In this document: positions 7,338-21,951 of the stretch, piece after piece | Layout of the letters: each line of letters starts with the position of its first letter | Position numbering within the stretch: the first letter of the stretch is position 1 | Origin: Bacillus sp. (in: firmicutes) | GTDB lineage: Bacteria > Bacillota > Bacilli > Bacillales > Bacillaceae | Length of the DNA stretch: 64,000 nt | NCBI GenBank assembly: GCA_031180805.1 | Contig: JAPSLL010000012.1 | Span: 1 to 64,000 of the forward strand | Reading direction: 5' to 3' | Position numbers and translations under genes: made by a program | Notes under the pieces: generated by a model | What the model was told of the DNA's origin: nothing | Databases searched by the model: none | Seen by the model: the letters and a program-made list of their open reading frames with translations, nothing else

Positions 7338-9677
7338 CTAACGCTTCTTCTTTTTCCGCTTCGCCTTTGGTGCATTTTCAAAATGCTTTTTCTTCTTTTT
7401 CCGAGGTGGCCGTGTTGACCATTCCTCATTTTCAGAGGTCTTGCCACCGTCGCGGCTTTTACTTTGGCTTCCATTACGTCCGCCCTTGCCTGCGATGATC
7501 ACCTTTTTCATTTCCTTTTCAGGTCGTCTTCTAGTACCCTTCATGCCAACTATTTCAATATCAATGGACCGCTCATCTTTGTTGACATTTACAACGCGAA
7601 CTGTAATTTCATCACCAATTCGATAGACGTTGCCTGTGCGTTCACCAATCATCGCATAGTGCTTTTCATCATAACGATAATAATCATCTGTCATATAGCT
7701 AACGTGGACTAGTCCCTCGATTGTATTAGGCAGCTCAACAAACATTCCGAAGTTTGTCACTGAACTGATCATTCCATCATATTCCTCACCAATTTTATCA
7801 AGCATGAATTCGGCCTTTTTCAGCTCATCTGTCTCACGCTCTGCCTCAACTGCTCTTCGTTCCATATTTGAAGCATGCTCGGCGATATTCGGAAGACTTT
7901 CAGCCCATTTTGAACGAGTTTCCTCATCAACCTTTCCTTCAATTAAATAGGTTCGAATTAAACGATGAACAATTAAGTCTGGATATCTGCGAATTGGTGA
8001 TGTAAAATGCGTATAAAATTCAGTTGATAATCCGAAATGACCAAGACTTGCTGGGTCATATTTTGCTTGCTTCATTGAACGAAGCATCACCGTTGAAATA
8101 ACCGTTTCCTCTGGTGTCCCTTGTACTTCCTCTAAGATATTTTGGAGAGCACGTGGATGAATGTCGTTTGCCGTTCCTTTGACTGTATAGCCGAAATTCG
8201 TGATAAACTCAAGGAATCGTTGTAGTTTTTCCATATTCGGATCCTCATGGATACGATAGATAAAAGGAACATTCATCCAATGGAAATGCTCGGCAACAGT
8301 TTCATTTGCAAGAAGCATAAATTCTTCAATTAGACGCTCTGCAACTGATCGTTCGCGAATAACAACATCATAAGGATTTCCTTCCTTATCAACTAGTACC
8401 TTTGCTTCTTTAAAATCAAAGTCAATCGCTCCACGATTCATCCGTTTTGTGCGAAGGATTTGTGCAAGCTCTCCCATTTGCTCAAACATTGGGACAAGCG
8501 CTTCATACTTTTTCATGACCTCTTCATCACGGTCTTCAAGGATTTTTCTCACATCTGAATAGGTCATTCGCTCTGTCGTTTTTATGACACTTTGGAAAAT
8601 ATCATGCTTCACGACAGTCCCAGTTTCATCAATTTCCATTTCACAGGATAATGTTAAACGATCGACCTTTGGATTTAATGAGCATATGCCATTAGAAAGG
8701 CGATGTGGAATCATTGGAATAACACGGTCTACAAGATAGACACTTGTCCCACGCTCTAATGCTTCCCGATCAATTGGCGAGTTTTCAGTTACATAATGAC
8801 TAACATCGGCAATATGAACTCCTAGCTTATAGTGACCATTTTCTAGTTTTTGTACGGTTACAGCATCATCCAAATCCTTTGCATCTGCGCCATCAATCGT
8901 TACAATGACTTCATTTCGCAGGTCTCGACGTCCCTTTAAATCATCTTCATCGATTGTATCAGGTACATCATTTGCTTGCTGTAGCGCTTCTTCAGGAAAA
9001 AGTCCAGGTAAGCCATGCTTATGAATTATCGATAAGATATCAACGCCTGGATCATTTTTATGACCTAAGATTTGAATAACTTCTCCTTCAGCACTCATAC
9101 GTCCTTCTGGATATGTCGTTAGTTTCACAACAACTTTATGCCCTTCAATCGCACCATTTGCTGCATTTTTCGGGATGAAGATATCATTGATAATCTTTTT
9201 ATCATCTGGAATGACAAATCCAAAGTTTTTACTTTCTGTATACGTCCCAACAACTTCCTTCACACCACGTTCGATAATCCGGATGACAGTTCCTTCCTGT
9301 CTTGAGCCTGACGTTTCCACACTAACTCTAACAAGTACGGTATCCCCATGCATCGCTGTTTTCAGCTCAGTTGGTGGTATAAATACATCATCAAGACTCG
9401 GATCTTCAGGATCTAAAAATGCAAAGCCCTTCGCATGACCAATCAACTTTCCTTTTAACAAGTTCATTTTCTCCGGTAAGCCGTAACGATTGCTTCTTGT
9501 TCTTACAACAAGTCCTTGATCTTCCATTGCAACTAGCGCTTTGACAAACTCCTTAAATTCAGCGGAATCTTCTATTCCAAAGGCTTCTTCAAGCTCCTGA
9601 ACAGTTAACGGCTTATACGCTTCTTCCTTCATGAATGCTAGAAGCTTATCAATATGTACTTTAATTTCTGACTCCAT
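7338..9677 (-). CDS. rnr: Ribonuclease R
   Basis: A 779-residue 3'-5' exoribonuclease. An N-terminal winged helix (about residues 1-75) is followed by cold-shock-like RNA-binding domains. The RNB catalytic domain begins near residue 245, with [12 protein letters not shown] around 264-275 holding the metal-binding aspartates. An S1 domain lies at about residues 626-710. The very basic lysine- and arginine-rich tail from about 715 is typical for RNase R of bacilli. It degrades structured RNA and, with tmRNA-SmpB, defective mRNAs. It is in line with est-secG upstream and smpB-ssrA downstream. The ATG at 9677 has AGGAGG upstream. Confidence 0.95.
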   Translation of the reverse strand: MESEIKVHIDKLLAFMKEEAYKPLTVQELEEAFGIEDSAEFKEFVKALVAMEDQGLVVRTRSNRYGLPEKMNLLKGKLIGHAKGFAFLDPEDPSLDDVFIPPTELKTAMHGDTVLVRVSVETSGSRQEGTVIRIIERGVKEVVGTYTESKNFGFVIPDDKKIINDIFIPKNAANGAIEGHKVVVKLTTYPEGRMSAEGEVIQILGHKNDPGVDILSIIHKHGLPGLFPEEALQQANDVPDTIDEDDLKGRRDLRNEVIVTIDGADAKDLDDAVTVQKLENGHYKLGVHIADVSHYVTENSPIDREALERGTSVYLVDRVIPMIPHRLSNGICSLNPKVDRLTLSCEMEIDETGTVVKHDIFQSVIKTTERMTYSDVRKILEDRDEEVMKKYEALVPMFEQMGELAQILRTKRMNRGAIDFDFKEAKVLVDKEGNPYDVVIRERSVAERLIEEFMLLANETVAEHFHWMNVPFIYRIHEDPNMEKLQRFLEFITNFGYTVKGTANDIHPRALQNILEEVQGTPEETVISTVMLRSMKQAKYDPASLGHFGLSTEFYTHFTSPIRRYPDLIVHRLIRTYLIEGKVDEETRSKWAESLPNIAEHASNMERRAVEAERETDELKKAEFMLDKIGEEYDGMISSVTNFGMFVELPNTIEGLVHVSYMTDDYYRYDEKHYAMIGERTGNVYRIGDEITVRVVNVNKDERSIDIEIVGMKGTRRRPEKEMKKVIIAGKGGRNGSQSKSRDGGKTSENEEWSTRPPRKKKKKHFENAPKAKRKKKKR

Positions 9678-9689
9678 TAAAATCCTCCT

Positions 9690-10430
9690 TTACCAGTTAA
9701 GTTTTTCTAAAAATTGATACACATCCTCGTGTAACAAGTCACGTTCTTTATCTAATGTAATAACATGGCCTGATTCCTCGTACCATTTTAGTTCCTTTTG
9801 GATTGTTTCGACTTCGTTATAAATAATATTTGCACTATCTGTATTAATCATGTGGTCATGTCGTGCTTGAGCTACAAATGTAGGTGCATAAATCATATCA
9901 ACATTTTTCCGAACATCTGCAATAAGCTCCTGTAATTCTCTTAATGTATTCATCGGAGTTTTTGCAAATTCCTTCATTTCTTCCTCGATGACTTCAGGTG
10001 ATTTCCCTTCAAACTTCTTATAATTTCTCGCATAATCAAGGACACCTTGGTACATCACTTCTTCACTTTTGATGTACATCGGTGCACACATTGGAATAAC
10101 CGCCTTTACAGGTACAGTGTAGCCTAATTTTAAAGAAAACACACCGCCTAATGATAAGCCACACACTGCAATTTGTTCAAACCCTAGATTTTTTAAATGC
10201 TCATAGCCTTCCATCACATCCTGCCACCAATCTTCAGGACCTGTATGAACAAGCTCCTCAGGTGGAACACCATGTCCTTTATATTGTGGAGCATGACAAG
10301 TATAGCCACGTTCATTTAAGAAGCGTGCAAGCATCCGAACGTCTGCAGTATTTCCTGTAAAGCCGTGTAATAATAATATTGCCTTTTCTCCGCCTTCAAA
10401 TGTAAATGGTTTTGGTAAAACTCTTTTCAT
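9690..10430 (-). CDS. est: Carboxylesterase (Est30/YvaK type)
   Basis: A 246-residue alpha/beta hydrolase. The oxyanion motif HGFTG is at residues 22-26 and the nucleophile elbow GLSLGG gives Ser93. Asp192 (RHDHMIN) and His222 (SGHVITLD) complete the triad at the positions expected from the Geobacillus Est30 structure. It hydrolyses short-chain carboxylic esters in the cytoplasm. The gene lies between secG and rnr, the conserved order in bacilli, and is probably cotranscribed with rnr (12-bp gap). Confidence 0.92.
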   Translation of the reverse strand: MKRVLPKPFTFEGGEKAILLLHGFTGNTADVRMLARFLNERGYTCHAPQYKGHGVPPEELVHTGPEDWWQDVMEGYEHLKNLGFEQIAVCGLSLGGVFSLKLGYTVPVKAVIPMCAPMYIKSEEVMYQGVLDYARNYKKFEGKSPEVIEEEMKEFAKTPMNTLRELQELIADVRKNVDMIYAPTFVAQARHDHMINTDSANIIYNEVETIQKELKWYEESGHVITLDKERDLLHEDVYQFLEKLNW

Positions 10431-10670
10431 TACCTGTAACTCCTTTTACTAATTTCATTTAGTTTATCCTTTACGTGCTTGGAATAGTCGATTTCGTAGT
10501 ATGTATCCTCTTATTATTTAAGCAAATGTTTTCCGGTTGTACCAAATTAATGCTTGAAAAGTGAGATCAAGGAAGCTTCCTGCTATATCTTGTAATAAGA
10601 TTTTATACTTCAACGCTTTAAGCAGCATATGACAATCGGAGTAAAACCCATCCCTTGCTTCTTAGCTATT

Positions 10671-10698
10671 AAAAAAAGAGTCTGATACTTCAGACCCT
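10671..10698 (-). terminator. Intrinsic terminator after secG
   Basis: On the minus strand GGTCTG and CAGACTC pair around a short loop and run into seven U residues (A tract at 10671-10677). The 230 bp between this hairpin and the est start shows no gene. Confidence 0.75.
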
Positions 10699-10709
10699 TT
10701 GTTCGACCA

Positions 10710-10943
10710 TTATCCAACGATATATGCTACTAGTATTGTTAATACAAAAAATAGCACAGCTAAAACAATCGTAATACGGTGTAAAATCAAATCAAGACCA
10801 CGAGCCTTTTGTTTTCCAAAAAGCTGTTCTGCACCACCTGAGATGGCACCTGATAATCCAGCGCTTTTACCTGATTGTAATAAAACAACGGTAATGAGTG
10901 CAATAGAGACTAAAACAAGTAGGATAATTAATGCTGTATGCAT
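10710..10943 (-). CDS. secG: Preprotein translocase subunit SecG
   Basis: A 77-residue membrane protein with two hydrophobic helices (about residues 4-22 and 54-75) joined by the conserved loop [21 protein letters not shown]. SecG is the accessory subunit of the SecYEG channel. The start is preceded by AGGAGGTG. The position between eno and est-rnr is the usual Bacillus order. It is followed by its own terminator. Confidence 0.95.
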   Translation of the reverse strand: MHTALIILLVLVSIALITVVLLQSGKSAGLSGAISGGAEQLFGKQKARGLDLILHRITIVLAVLFFVLTILVAYIVG

Positions 10944-11149
10944 GAAAAGACACCTCCTGATATACGCACAAGTAGATAGTTTAAATGTATCATAAATGGA
11001 AGAGCTTCACAATAGGAGTTTATTTTACTAATGCGAATTCATATGAACATCAAAAAGAATAAGTATTTTTTGCGCATTTTTAATTGATCGATCAATCTGT
11101 ATTATCAATTTGATATCCTAACGGTTAAGAGCTCTTATTTGTGCATAAA

Positions 11150-11181
11150 AAAACGGAACTACTTTAAGCAGTTCCGTTTTT
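11150..11181. terminator. Bidirectional terminator after eno
   Basis: AAAACGGAACT (11150-11160) and AGTTCCGTTTT (11170-11180) form a perfect 11-bp stem with U tracts possible on both strands. It closes the glycolytic operon. Confidence 0.88.
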
Positions 11182-11192
11182 CATATCTAGAC

Positions 11193-12503
<1,311 letters not shown>

Positions 12504-12560
12504 TCATTAAAAATTTTTGTTTTTTCTGCATTCGGCGGCCGACCGTTTGCTTTGTTTCAA

Positions 12561-14933
<2,373 letters not shown>

Positions 14934-14950
14934 ATCATAACATAATTATC

Positions 14951-16135
14951 TTATTTATCGTTTAATGCAACGACACCTGGAAGCTCTTTTCCTTCCATGA
15001 ACTCAAGAGAAGCTCCACCACCAGTAGAAATATGGCTCATCTTATCTGCTAAACCAAATTTTTCTACAGCAGCTGCTGAATCTCCTCCTCCAATGACAGA
15101 GTATGTACCTTCTGCCTCAGCAAGCGCTTCTCCAACAGCTTTTGTGCCATTTGCAAATGCATCAAGTTCAAATACTCCCATTGGTCCGTTCCAAATAACT
15201 AATTTTGATTTTTTAATAACATCTGCGTAAATTTCGCGAGTTTTTGGACCTGCATCAAGACCTTCCCAATCACTTGGAATGCTATCTACAGGAACAACTT
15301 TGATGTTTGCATCGTTTGAAAAATCATCCGCAACAACAACATCAACTGGCATATAGAAATTAACGCCTTTTTCCTTCGCTTGTTCAAGGAATGATTTAGC
15401 TAAATCAATTTTATCTTTTTCAAGAAGTGATTTACCAACATCATGTCCAAGAGATTTGATGAACGTATATGCTAGTCCACCACCGATGATTAAGTTATCA
15501 ACTTTATCAAGAAGGTTTTGGATAACACCGATTTTGTCTTTTACTTTCGCTCCACCGATAATTGCAGTGAATGGACGTTCTGGATTTGAAAGAGCCTTCC
15601 CTAATACTTCAAGCTCTTTTTCCATTAAGAAGCCTGCAACAGCTGGAATATGCTTTGCAATTCCTTCAGTTGAAGCATGAGCACGGTGTGCAGCACCAAA
15701 TGCATCATTTACATAAATGTCAGCTAAATCTGCAAATGCTTTCGCAAGTTCAGGATCGTTCTTTTCTTCTCCTGGATAGAAACGAACGTTTTCTAATAGA
15801 AGAATGCCACCCTCTTCAAGCTTAGCAATCTCAGCCTTAACAGTGTCGCCATATGCTTCATCTGTTTTCACAACGTTTTTACCTGAAAGAGCTTGTAGTT
15901 TTTCAGCAACTGCATTTAAGCGCAATTCTTCAACAACCTCACCATTCGGACGTCCTAAATGGCTAGCTAAAACAACCTTTGCACCTTGCTCTGTAAGGTA
16001 CTCAATTGTTGGTAAAGCTGCGCGAATACGTGTATCATCTGTCACTTGTCCATCCTTCATCGGTACGTTAAAATCAACGCGACAAAAGACGACTTTTCCT
16101 TTTACATCAATGTCTTTCACTGATTTTTTATTCAT
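14951..16135 (-). CDS. pgk: Phosphoglycerate kinase
   Basis: A 394-residue two-domain kinase. The N-terminal substrate domain shows [11 protein letters not shown] and the [10 protein letters not shown] motif; the C-terminal nucleotide domain shows [19 protein letters not shown] and the glycine-rich [10 protein letters not shown] / [10 protein letters not shown] motifs. It transfers phosphate from 1,3-bisphosphoglycerate to ADP. The length is typical. It follows gapA after a 160-bp gap with a hairpin and precedes tpiA. The start has TGGAGGGC upstream. Confidence 0.98.
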   Translation of the reverse strand: MNKKSVKDIDVKGKVVFCRVDFNVPMKDGQVTDDTRIRAALPTIEYLTEQGAKVVLASHLGRPNGEVVEELRLNAVAEKLQALSGKNVVKTDEAYGDTVKAEIAKLEEGGILLLENVRFYPGEEKNDPELAKAFADLADIYVNDAFGAAHRAHASTEGIAKHIPAVAGFLMEKELEVLGKALSNPERPFTAIIGGAKVKDKIGVIQNLLDKVDNLIIGGGLAYTFIKSLGHDVGKSLLEKDKIDLAKSFLEQAKEKGVNFYMPVDVVVADDFSNDANIKVVPVDSIPSDWEGLDAGPKTREIYADVIKKSKLVIWNGPMGVFELDAFANGTKAVGEALAEAEGTYSVIGGGDSAAAVEKFGLADKMSHISTGGGASLEFMEGKELPGVVALNDK

Positions 16136-16237
16136 GAAAAGCCCTCCATTTTATCAATGCTCTAAAAGCGCCTTTATCTTTGTAGACTTGCCTAAGCAGC
16201 TAGACACCTTCACATGTTCTTTTTTCCTTTAGTTCGA

Positions 16238-16270
16238 AACAAAACAAGGAAAGGGGATGGTCCCCTTTCC
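16238..16270 (-). terminator. Hairpin after gapA, partial terminator
   Basis: GGAAAGGGGA (16248-16257) and TCCCCTTTCC (16261-16270) form a perfect 10-bp stem with a 3-nt loop. On the minus strand it is followed by TTGTTTTG. It likely stops part of the gapA transcript, giving more gapA than downstream mRNA, as is known for the B. subtilis operon. Confidence 0.7.
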
Positions 16271-16295
16271 CCATTTTCTTACTTATTTATAAGAA

Positions 16296-17318
<1,023 letters not shown>

Positions 17319-17423
17319 TTAAATTTGTTCAAACATATATATACGTTTGAACGCTTTATTACTTAGTGTGTTCATTTTTCTGGAAAAATTACATAAGAAA
17401 TGAACGTTTATAATTAGGGATGA

Positions 17424-18443
17424 TTAATCCCTTATTAACGCGTTTGCTGCACCTTCATCTGTAATAAGAACAGATGCTAATGCTTGTTTCATATAGGCTT
17501 TAATTGCTTTTGCCTTTGAAGCTCCTCCTGCTACTGCAATAACATTTGGCATCTCTTCAATGTCGTCTAGCTGGATCCCTACTGTTTGAACTTTATGTAC
17601 GATTTTTCCCTCTTGGTCAAAGTAATAGCCAAATGCTTCAGCAACCGCATTGCCCGCTTCAATTTTACGAAAATCCTTCTCAGGAGTTCTGCGACGTTCC
17701 GCCATTGTTTTAGCGTCTCCTATTCCATGAATAACCATACTTGAGGATTTCATCATCGTTAAAAGCTCTTTAATTGAGGGCTCCTCAATAATTGATTGAT
17801 AAGCTTCCATACTAAGCTGATCTGGTACATGCAGGAGCCTATAATTCCCGCTAGCACGTTCGGCCATCTTAGCACAGATTGTGTTCGCTTGATTTTCCAC
17901 TGTCTCACCTAATCCACCACGCGCCGGAACAAAGAGAATTTCGCGATTTTTGCTATCTGGAGTCATCATTTCGGCTACTGCAGCAAGGGTTGTGCCTCCA
18001 GTAACAGCGATAATATTATCACTGCTTAACCGCTTTTTAATGCATGATACACACGCTCTTCCCATATCCTTTTTGACCCATGGAGAATGATCACTATCTC
18101 CAGAAACAACAATGACCTTTTCTAGCTTAAACTTTTCTTTAAGTGTTGATTCAAGAACGGTTAAACCTAAAACATCCTTCATCATTTCCTCGAGAGACTT
18201 TAATAGTGATTTCCCGTCTTTTGTTAAGCTCATCCCAGAGACTTGAATATCAATTAATTTTTGATCCTTTAAAAATTGAACTTCATTTCTGAGAATTCGT
18301 TCGCTTAAACCGAGACTTGTAGAGAGACTTCTGCGTCCAATCGGCTGCATCAATCGAATGTATTGTAAAATTTGATAGCGTTTTTGCATAACCTCCAAAA
18401 GATCAGGCAATAATTTTTTTTGCACTTCTATTAATGATATCAT
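17424..18443 (-). CDS. cggR: Central glycolytic genes regulator CggR
   Basis: A 339-residue SorC-family repressor. The N-terminal helix-turn-helix is around residues 35-60 (GRRSLSTSLGLSERILRNEV). The C-terminal sugar-phosphate domain carries VTGGTTLAAVAEMM and the FVPARGGLGETVENQAN segment; in B. subtilis this domain binds fructose-1,6-bisphosphate, which releases the operator. The gene starts the cggR-gapA-pgk-tpiA-gpmI-eno cluster. Its own leader contains the two CGGGAC half-sites typical for CggR. Confidence 0.96.
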   Translation of the reverse strand: MISLIEVQKKLLPDLLEVMQKRYQILQYIRLMQPIGRRSLSTSLGLSERILRNEVQFLKDQKLIDIQVSGMSLTKDGKSLLKSLEEMMKDVLGLTVLESTLKEKFKLEKVIVVSGDSDHSPWVKKDMGRACVSCIKKRLSSDNIIAVTGGTTLAAVAEMMTPDSKNREILFVPARGGLGETVENQANTICAKMAERASGNYRLLHVPDQLSMEAYQSIIEEPSIKELLTMMKSSSMVIHGIGDAKTMAERRRTPEKDFRKIEAGNAVAEAFGYYFDQEGKIVHKVQTVGIQLDDIEEMPNVIAVAGGASKAKAIKAYMKQALASVLITDEGAANALIRD

Positions 18444-18472
18444 TATTTGCTATCCCTTTCTGAGTCGACATG

Positions 18473-18508
18473 GACTTAATTGGTCCCGCTATGACTTATT
18501 ATGTCCCG
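18473..18508 (-). promoter_or_regulatory. CggR operator
   Basis: On the minus strand two CGGGAC...AGTC units occur: CGGGAC at 18503-18508 with AGTC at 18493-18496, and CGGGAC at 18483-18488 with AGTC at 18473-18476. The direct repeats are spaced 20 bp, two helical turns, as in B. subtilis, where one CggR dimer binds each half. They lie between the promoter and cggR. Confidence 0.88.
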
Positions 18509-18543
18509 CCTGCTCAAAAAAAAATCTCCCCTGCTACATCTTT

Positions 18544-18572
18544 ATTTTAACAGGGTAAAAATGCATATTCAA
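18544..18572 (-). promoter_or_regulatory. Sigma-A promoter of the cggR-gapA operon
   Basis: On the minus strand TTGAAT (18567-18572) and TAAAAT (18544-18549) are 17 bp apart, immediately upstream of the CggR operator. Confidence 0.75.
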
Positions 18573-18588
18573 GGAATGTTTGACGAGT

Positions 18589-18840
18589 TTATGAAAGTAA
18601 ACGCTTTCTTATTAAATCTTTTTCCAAAATCCCATATGATGCGATATCATTGTCTATTTTTACGACAGGAATCATAATTTGATAAAGCTCTAAAAGCTCA
18701 TCATCTTTATAAATATCGACAACTTCATAGTCAAAAGGGATTTCCTTTTGAAGCTCCTTTACTAAAGCAAGTCCCTTCTCACATAATGAGCAGTTTTCTT
18801 TCGAATAGAAAATCACTTTTTTCATAGGTTTCTTTTCCAC
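18589..18840 (-). CDS. Glutaredoxin-like thiol-disulfide protein
   Basis: An 83-residue thioredoxin-fold protein with the redox motif CSLC near residues 17-20 (FYSKENCSLCEKG), a conserved cis-proline region (IPVVKID) and a C-terminal helix. This is a glutaredoxin/NrdH-like protein often found between sigma-54 and cggR in bacilli. The GTG at 18838-18840 is taken as start; an ATG six residues downstream (18823-18825) is an alternative because the GTG lies very close to its AAAGGGA. Its partner protein is unknown. Confidence 0.8.
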   Translation of the reverse strand: MEKKPMKKVIFYSKENCSLCEKGLALVKELQKEIPFDYEVVDIYKDDELLELYQIMIPVVKIDNDIASYGILEKDLIRKRLLS

Positions 18841-18855
18841 ATCCCTTTCTTACCT

Positions 18856-20121
18856 TCAACTATATTGTCTTCGTATTGCTGCTGAAGGAATTCGCAATTG
18901 TTCACGATATTTTGTAACAGTTCTTCTTGAAATCACAATCCCATACCTGACCTTTAGTTCATTAGCGATACTTTGATCTGAGTATGGTCGTTGCTTATCT
19001 TCCCCATCAATGAGCTCCTTTAGCCTTTCTTTAACAGAAGCTGTCGATATTTCGCTATTTGCAAGCTTCCCAGAGAAAAAGGATTTCATTGGCACCATTC
19101 CGTATGGTGTTCGAATATATTTGTCTTTAATAGCTCGGCTAACGGTTGACTCATGAATGTTGAGGATTTCCGCTATTTCCTTTAATTTTAACGGCTTTAA
19201 GAATAATTTTCCATTCAGAAAATAATCTGCTTGTTTATCAAGGATAACCTCCATTACTTTCATCATTGTCTCTTTTCTTTGTTGCAATGCGTTTAGTAGC
19301 CACCTTGCTTCTACACGTTTTTCTTTAATATAGTTTTCTATCTCTTTATCTTTACATTTATTTAAGAACGGGTTAAGCGTTAGTTGTGGAAGAAGGTCAT
19401 CATGAAAAATAAGCTGTAAATGGCCATGATGTTTAGTAACTGTAAAATCGGGTGTTATATATGAGGATAGATTTGAATCGAAGGCTGCCCCTGGTCTTGG
19501 GTTTAGCGTTTGAATAAGTAAGGAGATTTCCTGAATTATATGAATCGGCTCGTTTAATTTCGCTGATAAGCTTCTCCATGACTTTTCCGCAAAACAATGA
19601 AAATGATGAAAAATGACTGTTTCAGCTATCTCATTACGTGGTGATAACCTTCTAAGCTGAAGTAGAATACACTCTTGTAAGGTACGTGCCCCAACTCCAG
19701 GAGGATCCAACGATTGTAGCAATTCGAGACTTTTTTCAAGAACAGCTTGTTCTATTTTATTTTCTTCGGCTAGTATGGCGATATCTACAACTAGATAGCC
19801 ATTTTGATCAAGATTTTCAATAAGATATTCGACATCCGCTCTTTTAAACAATGGATAATCGATTAATTGCTCACGTAAATAGTCTTTTAAGCTGTTTCTT
19901 TCCACTATCTTATTTTCAAACGTTTGCATGTTTTTTGGTAGCCGTTCAATCGTTCTTATTGGCGCATCTACTAGTTCAAGGACTGGATTTTCTAAGGAAA
20001 GCTCTTGTACATATTCATACAGCTCAACGGTTGAATATTGTAGTAAAGTAATTGCTTGCTGCAGTTCCTTCGTCATTTTCACTGACAAGATTGGCACTTG
20101 CTTATTCTCCATTTTCATCAT
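18856..20121 (-). CDS. rpoN: RNA polymerase sigma-54 factor
   Basis: A 421-residue sigma-54 (SigL in B. subtilis). The N-terminal activator-interacting region is glutamine- and leucine-rich (MTKELQQAITLLQYSTVELYE begins at about residue 16). The core-binding domain spans the middle, a helix-turn-helix with HESTVSRAIKDKYI lies near residues 330-345, and the RpoN box SRRTVTKYREQL lies at about residues 398-409. It directs transcription that needs enhancer-binding activators; in bacilli these serve levanase, branched-chain amino acid and acetoin genes. No such target is visible in this window. AGGAGGG precedes the start. Confidence 0.96.
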   Translation of the reverse strand: MMKMENKQVPILSVKMTKELQQAITLLQYSTVELYEYVQELSLENPVLELVDAPIRTIERLPKNMQTFENKIVERNSLKDYLREQLIDYPLFKRADVEYLIENLDQNGYLVVDIAILAEENKIEQAVLEKSLELLQSLDPPGVGARTLQECILLQLRRLSPRNEIAETVIFHHFHCFAEKSWRSLSAKLNEPIHIIQEISLLIQTLNPRPGAAFDSNLSSYITPDFTVTKHHGHLQLIFHDDLLPQLTLNPFLNKCKDKEIENYIKEKRVEARWLLNALQQRKETMMKVMEVILDKQADYFLNGKLFLKPLKLKEIAEILNIHESTVSRAIKDKYIRTPYGMVPMKSFFSGKLANSEISTASVKERLKELIDGEDKQRPYSDQSIANELKVRYGIVISRRTVTKYREQLRIPSAAIRRQYS

Positions 20122-20368
20122 TCTAGTCCCTCCTTTTTTTCAGTTTATCAACGATTTCTCAAAAGGTTCCACCTGCTTATTGGCAATATGAAAGCTGGAG
20201 AAATTTCTTTTATTATATGAATATGTTGAGTTGAAAAGGAGATGCGAACTAAGGTTATTTTTTCATAGGCTATATTAACGGTTATTGTTAATTTCTTAGC
20301 ACTTTGTTTTTTGGAGAGCATATGTATAGACTCCTGCTTAGAGAAGCGTATCAAAGGGAGACACTATA

Positions 20369-20457
20369 GGCGCTAATGTAAGAGAAGAGTCCCGGACCGC
20401 TCGCCCGCAGAAAGAGAATCTTACAAGAGGAAATAAACAACCAAGATTAGCAGCGCC
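20369..20457. repeat. Nested inverted repeats in the sigL-tRNA intergenic gap
   Basis: GGCGCTAA (20369-20376) faces TTAGCAGCGCC (20447-20457), and directly inside TGTAAGA (20377-20383) faces TCTTACA (20419-20425). The enclosed GTCCCGGACCGCTCGCCCGC is GC-rich in an AT-rich gap. It holds no gene; it may be an intergenic repeat or a structured RNA. The rest of 20122-20368 shows nothing supportable. Confidence 0.45.
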
Positions 20458-20463
20458 TTACAT

Positions 20464-20500
20464 AAAAAATAGCAAGAGCTGAGATGTCTCAACCCTTGCT
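20464..20500 (-). terminator. Intrinsic terminator after tRNA-Arg
   Basis: On the minus strand AGCAAG and CTTGCT (20495-20500 and 20471-20476) with an inner TGAGA/TCTCA stem are followed by six U residues. It lies 8 nt after the tRNA. Confidence 0.88.
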
Positions 20501-20507
20501 ATTTTGA

Positions 20508-20583
20508 CGCGCTCGGAGGGATTCGAACCCCCGGCAGACGTGGTACCGGAAACCACCGCTCTATCCAACTGAGCTACGAGCGC
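20508..20583 (-). tRNA. tRNA-Arg (anticodon CCG)
   Basis: A 76-nt cloverleaf. The acceptor stem GCGCTCG pairs with CGAGCGC, the D arm contains AGCTCAGTTGGATAGAGC, the anticodon loop TTCCGGT gives anticodon CCG, and the T arm carries GGTTCGAATCC. It reads the rare codon CGG. The CCA end is not encoded. It stands alone, with its own terminator. Confidence 0.97.
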
Positions 20584-20663
20584 ATATTAAATTAGTCAGC
20601 CAAATCATTATACGACATGTTAGGTCCAAATTTCAATAGTAGAATTTGGATTCATTTAACTTC

Positions 20664-20700
20664 CCCCGACCAACCAATATTTTTTGGTCGTTCGGGGGGC
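20664..20700. terminator. GC-rich hairpin between tRNA-Arg and the small membrane gene
   Basis: CCCCCGACCA faces TGGTCGTTCGGGGGG around an AT loop. It lies directly after the 84-residue gene and probably ends its transcript, although the U tract is poor on both strands. Confidence 0.45.
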
Positions 20701-20705
20701 TATTT

Positions 20706-20960
20706 TCATTCTGAACGGGGTGGTTTTGATGCTTGAAAAAAGCGAATAAAATAGGCTAGCCCTATTAACATGAAACCATCTCTAACAGGATATAAAATAT
20801 CTTGTAGGATTTCAGTAATTCGAATTGGAGTCGGACTTTCTCCCTCCGGTACATATTGTGTTTTGTTTAAATCCATTGTTGTATCAATATTACAGATCGC
20901 TCCGACAATGATGACAACCCACCCCACAATAATGAGGATTTTTGTAATGTTTCTTTCCAT
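20706..20960 (-). CDS. Small two-helix membrane protein, unknown function
   Basis: An 84-residue protein with hydrophobic segments at about residues 6-24 and 58-73, separated by a polar loop rich in proline and threonine, and a short basic tail. I do not recognise the family. The frame has a GGAGAAACG ribosome binding site and a hairpin downstream. It lies alone between a tRNA gene and clpP, transcribed away from clpP. Confidence 0.5.
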   Translation of the reverse strand: MERNITKILIIVGWVVIIVGAICNIDTTMDLNKTQYVPEGESPTPIRITEILQDILYPVRDGFMLIGLAYFIRFFQASKPPRSE

Positions 20961-21140
20961 TTCGTTTCTCCTTTATGTATGACGAAAATTATGGAAGTAA
21001 AATTCCATTTTCCATCATAACATACAAATGAAGTTTTCTGTTTTAAAAAACAAAAAAATGGCTATTATAATCACATGTTCTGTTTTTTAATACATATATT
21101 TATTGAGTAGTTATCTTTTCAAACGTTTTAATGCTTTTCG

Positions 21141-21170
21141 TTTGACCTTTATTGACCTTAGTTGTATGAT
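21141..21170 (+). promoter_or_regulatory. clpP promoter with CtsR operator
   Basis: The tandem heptads TTTGACC-TTT-ATTGACC (21141-21157) match the CtsR heat-shock repressor site. They overlap the -35 box TTGACC (21142-21147), which is followed after 17 bp by TATGAT (21165-21170). Binding there would block RNA polymerase, the known control of clpP in bacilli. Confidence 0.85.
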
Positions 21171-21243
21171 GGAAATACATAGGAATAAACACTTGAAAGT
21201 ACTTAACGTACAATCTTTCTGATAATGAAGGAGGAATTTTTAA

Positions 21244-21840
21244 ATGAATTTAATCCCTACAGTTATTGAGCAAACAAATCGTGGTGAGCGTGCATACGAC
21301 ATTTATTCACGTCTACTAAAAGACCGCATCATTATGTTAGGCAGCGGTATTGATGACAATGTTGCTAACTCAATTGTATCTCAATTACTATTCTTAGAAG
21401 CAGAGGATCCAGAAAAGGATATTTCTATTTACATTAACAGCCCTGGTGGTTCAATTACAGCAGGTATGGCGATTTATGACACAATTCAATATATTAAACC
21501 AAGCGTGTCAACAATTTGTATTGGAATGGCTGCATCAATGGGTGCTTTCTTACTTGCTGCAGGTGAAAAAGGAAAACGTTATGCATTACCTAATAGTGAA
21601 GTAATGATTCATCAACCATTAGGTGGCGCACAAGGTCAAGCAACTGAAATTGAAATTGCTGCAAAACGCATTCTATTCTTACGTGATAAGTTAAACAATA
21701 TTTTATCTGAACGTACTGGTCAGCCTCTAGATGTTATCGAGCGTGATACAGAGCGTGATAATTTCATGACTGCTGAGCGTGCTTTAGAATATGGTTTAAT
21801 TGACAAGGTTTTAACTCGTAATGAATTAAACAATAAATAA
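21244..21840 (+). CDS. clpP: ATP-dependent Clp protease proteolytic subunit
   Basis: A 198-residue serine peptidase that forms the 14-mer chamber used by ClpX, ClpC and ClpE. The nucleophile lies in [11 protein letters not shown], the catalytic histidine in [12 protein letters not shown], and the aspartate in [27 protein letters not shown] is the conserved handle region. It also degrades tmRNA-tagged proteins. It is transcribed alone on the + strand from a CtsR-controlled promoter, with AAGGAGGA before the ATG and a strong terminator behind it. Confidence 0.98.
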   Translation: MNLIPTVIEQTNRGERAYDIYSRLLKDRIIMLGSGIDDNVANSIVSQLLFLEAEDPEKDISIYINSPGGSITAGMAIYDTIQYIKPSVSTICIGMAASMGAFLLAAGEKGKRYALPNSEVMIHQPLGGAQGQATEIEIAAKRILFLRDKLNNILSERTGQPLDVIERDTERDNFMTAERALEYGLIDKVLTRNELNNK

Positions 21841-21847
21841 TTTAGCA

Positions 21848-21893
21848 AAAGGTTGTCTCTTAACGGTTCAGACCGTTTTAGACAACCTTTTTT
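21848..21893 (+). terminator. Intrinsic terminator after clpP
   Basis: AAAGGTTGTCT (21848-21858) and AGACAACCTTT (21880-21890) form an 11-bp stem, with CGGT/ACCG pairing inside, followed by a T run. Confidence 0.9.
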
Positions 21894-21951
21894 AATTTTC
21901 CCATCAAATAAATAAGCACACCGTTATATACGATGTGCCCTTTTATACATT

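Noticed and set aside
7274-7474. 66-codon minus strand frame over the rnr 3' end
   Set aside because: Shadow of the lysine-rich RNase R tail in another frame, without ribosome binding site.
18589-18610. cre-like site AGTAAACGCTTTCT near the end of the glutaredoxin gene
   Set aside because: Outer bases do not fit the consensus and it lies upstream of the cggR promoter inside a coding region; too weak to list.
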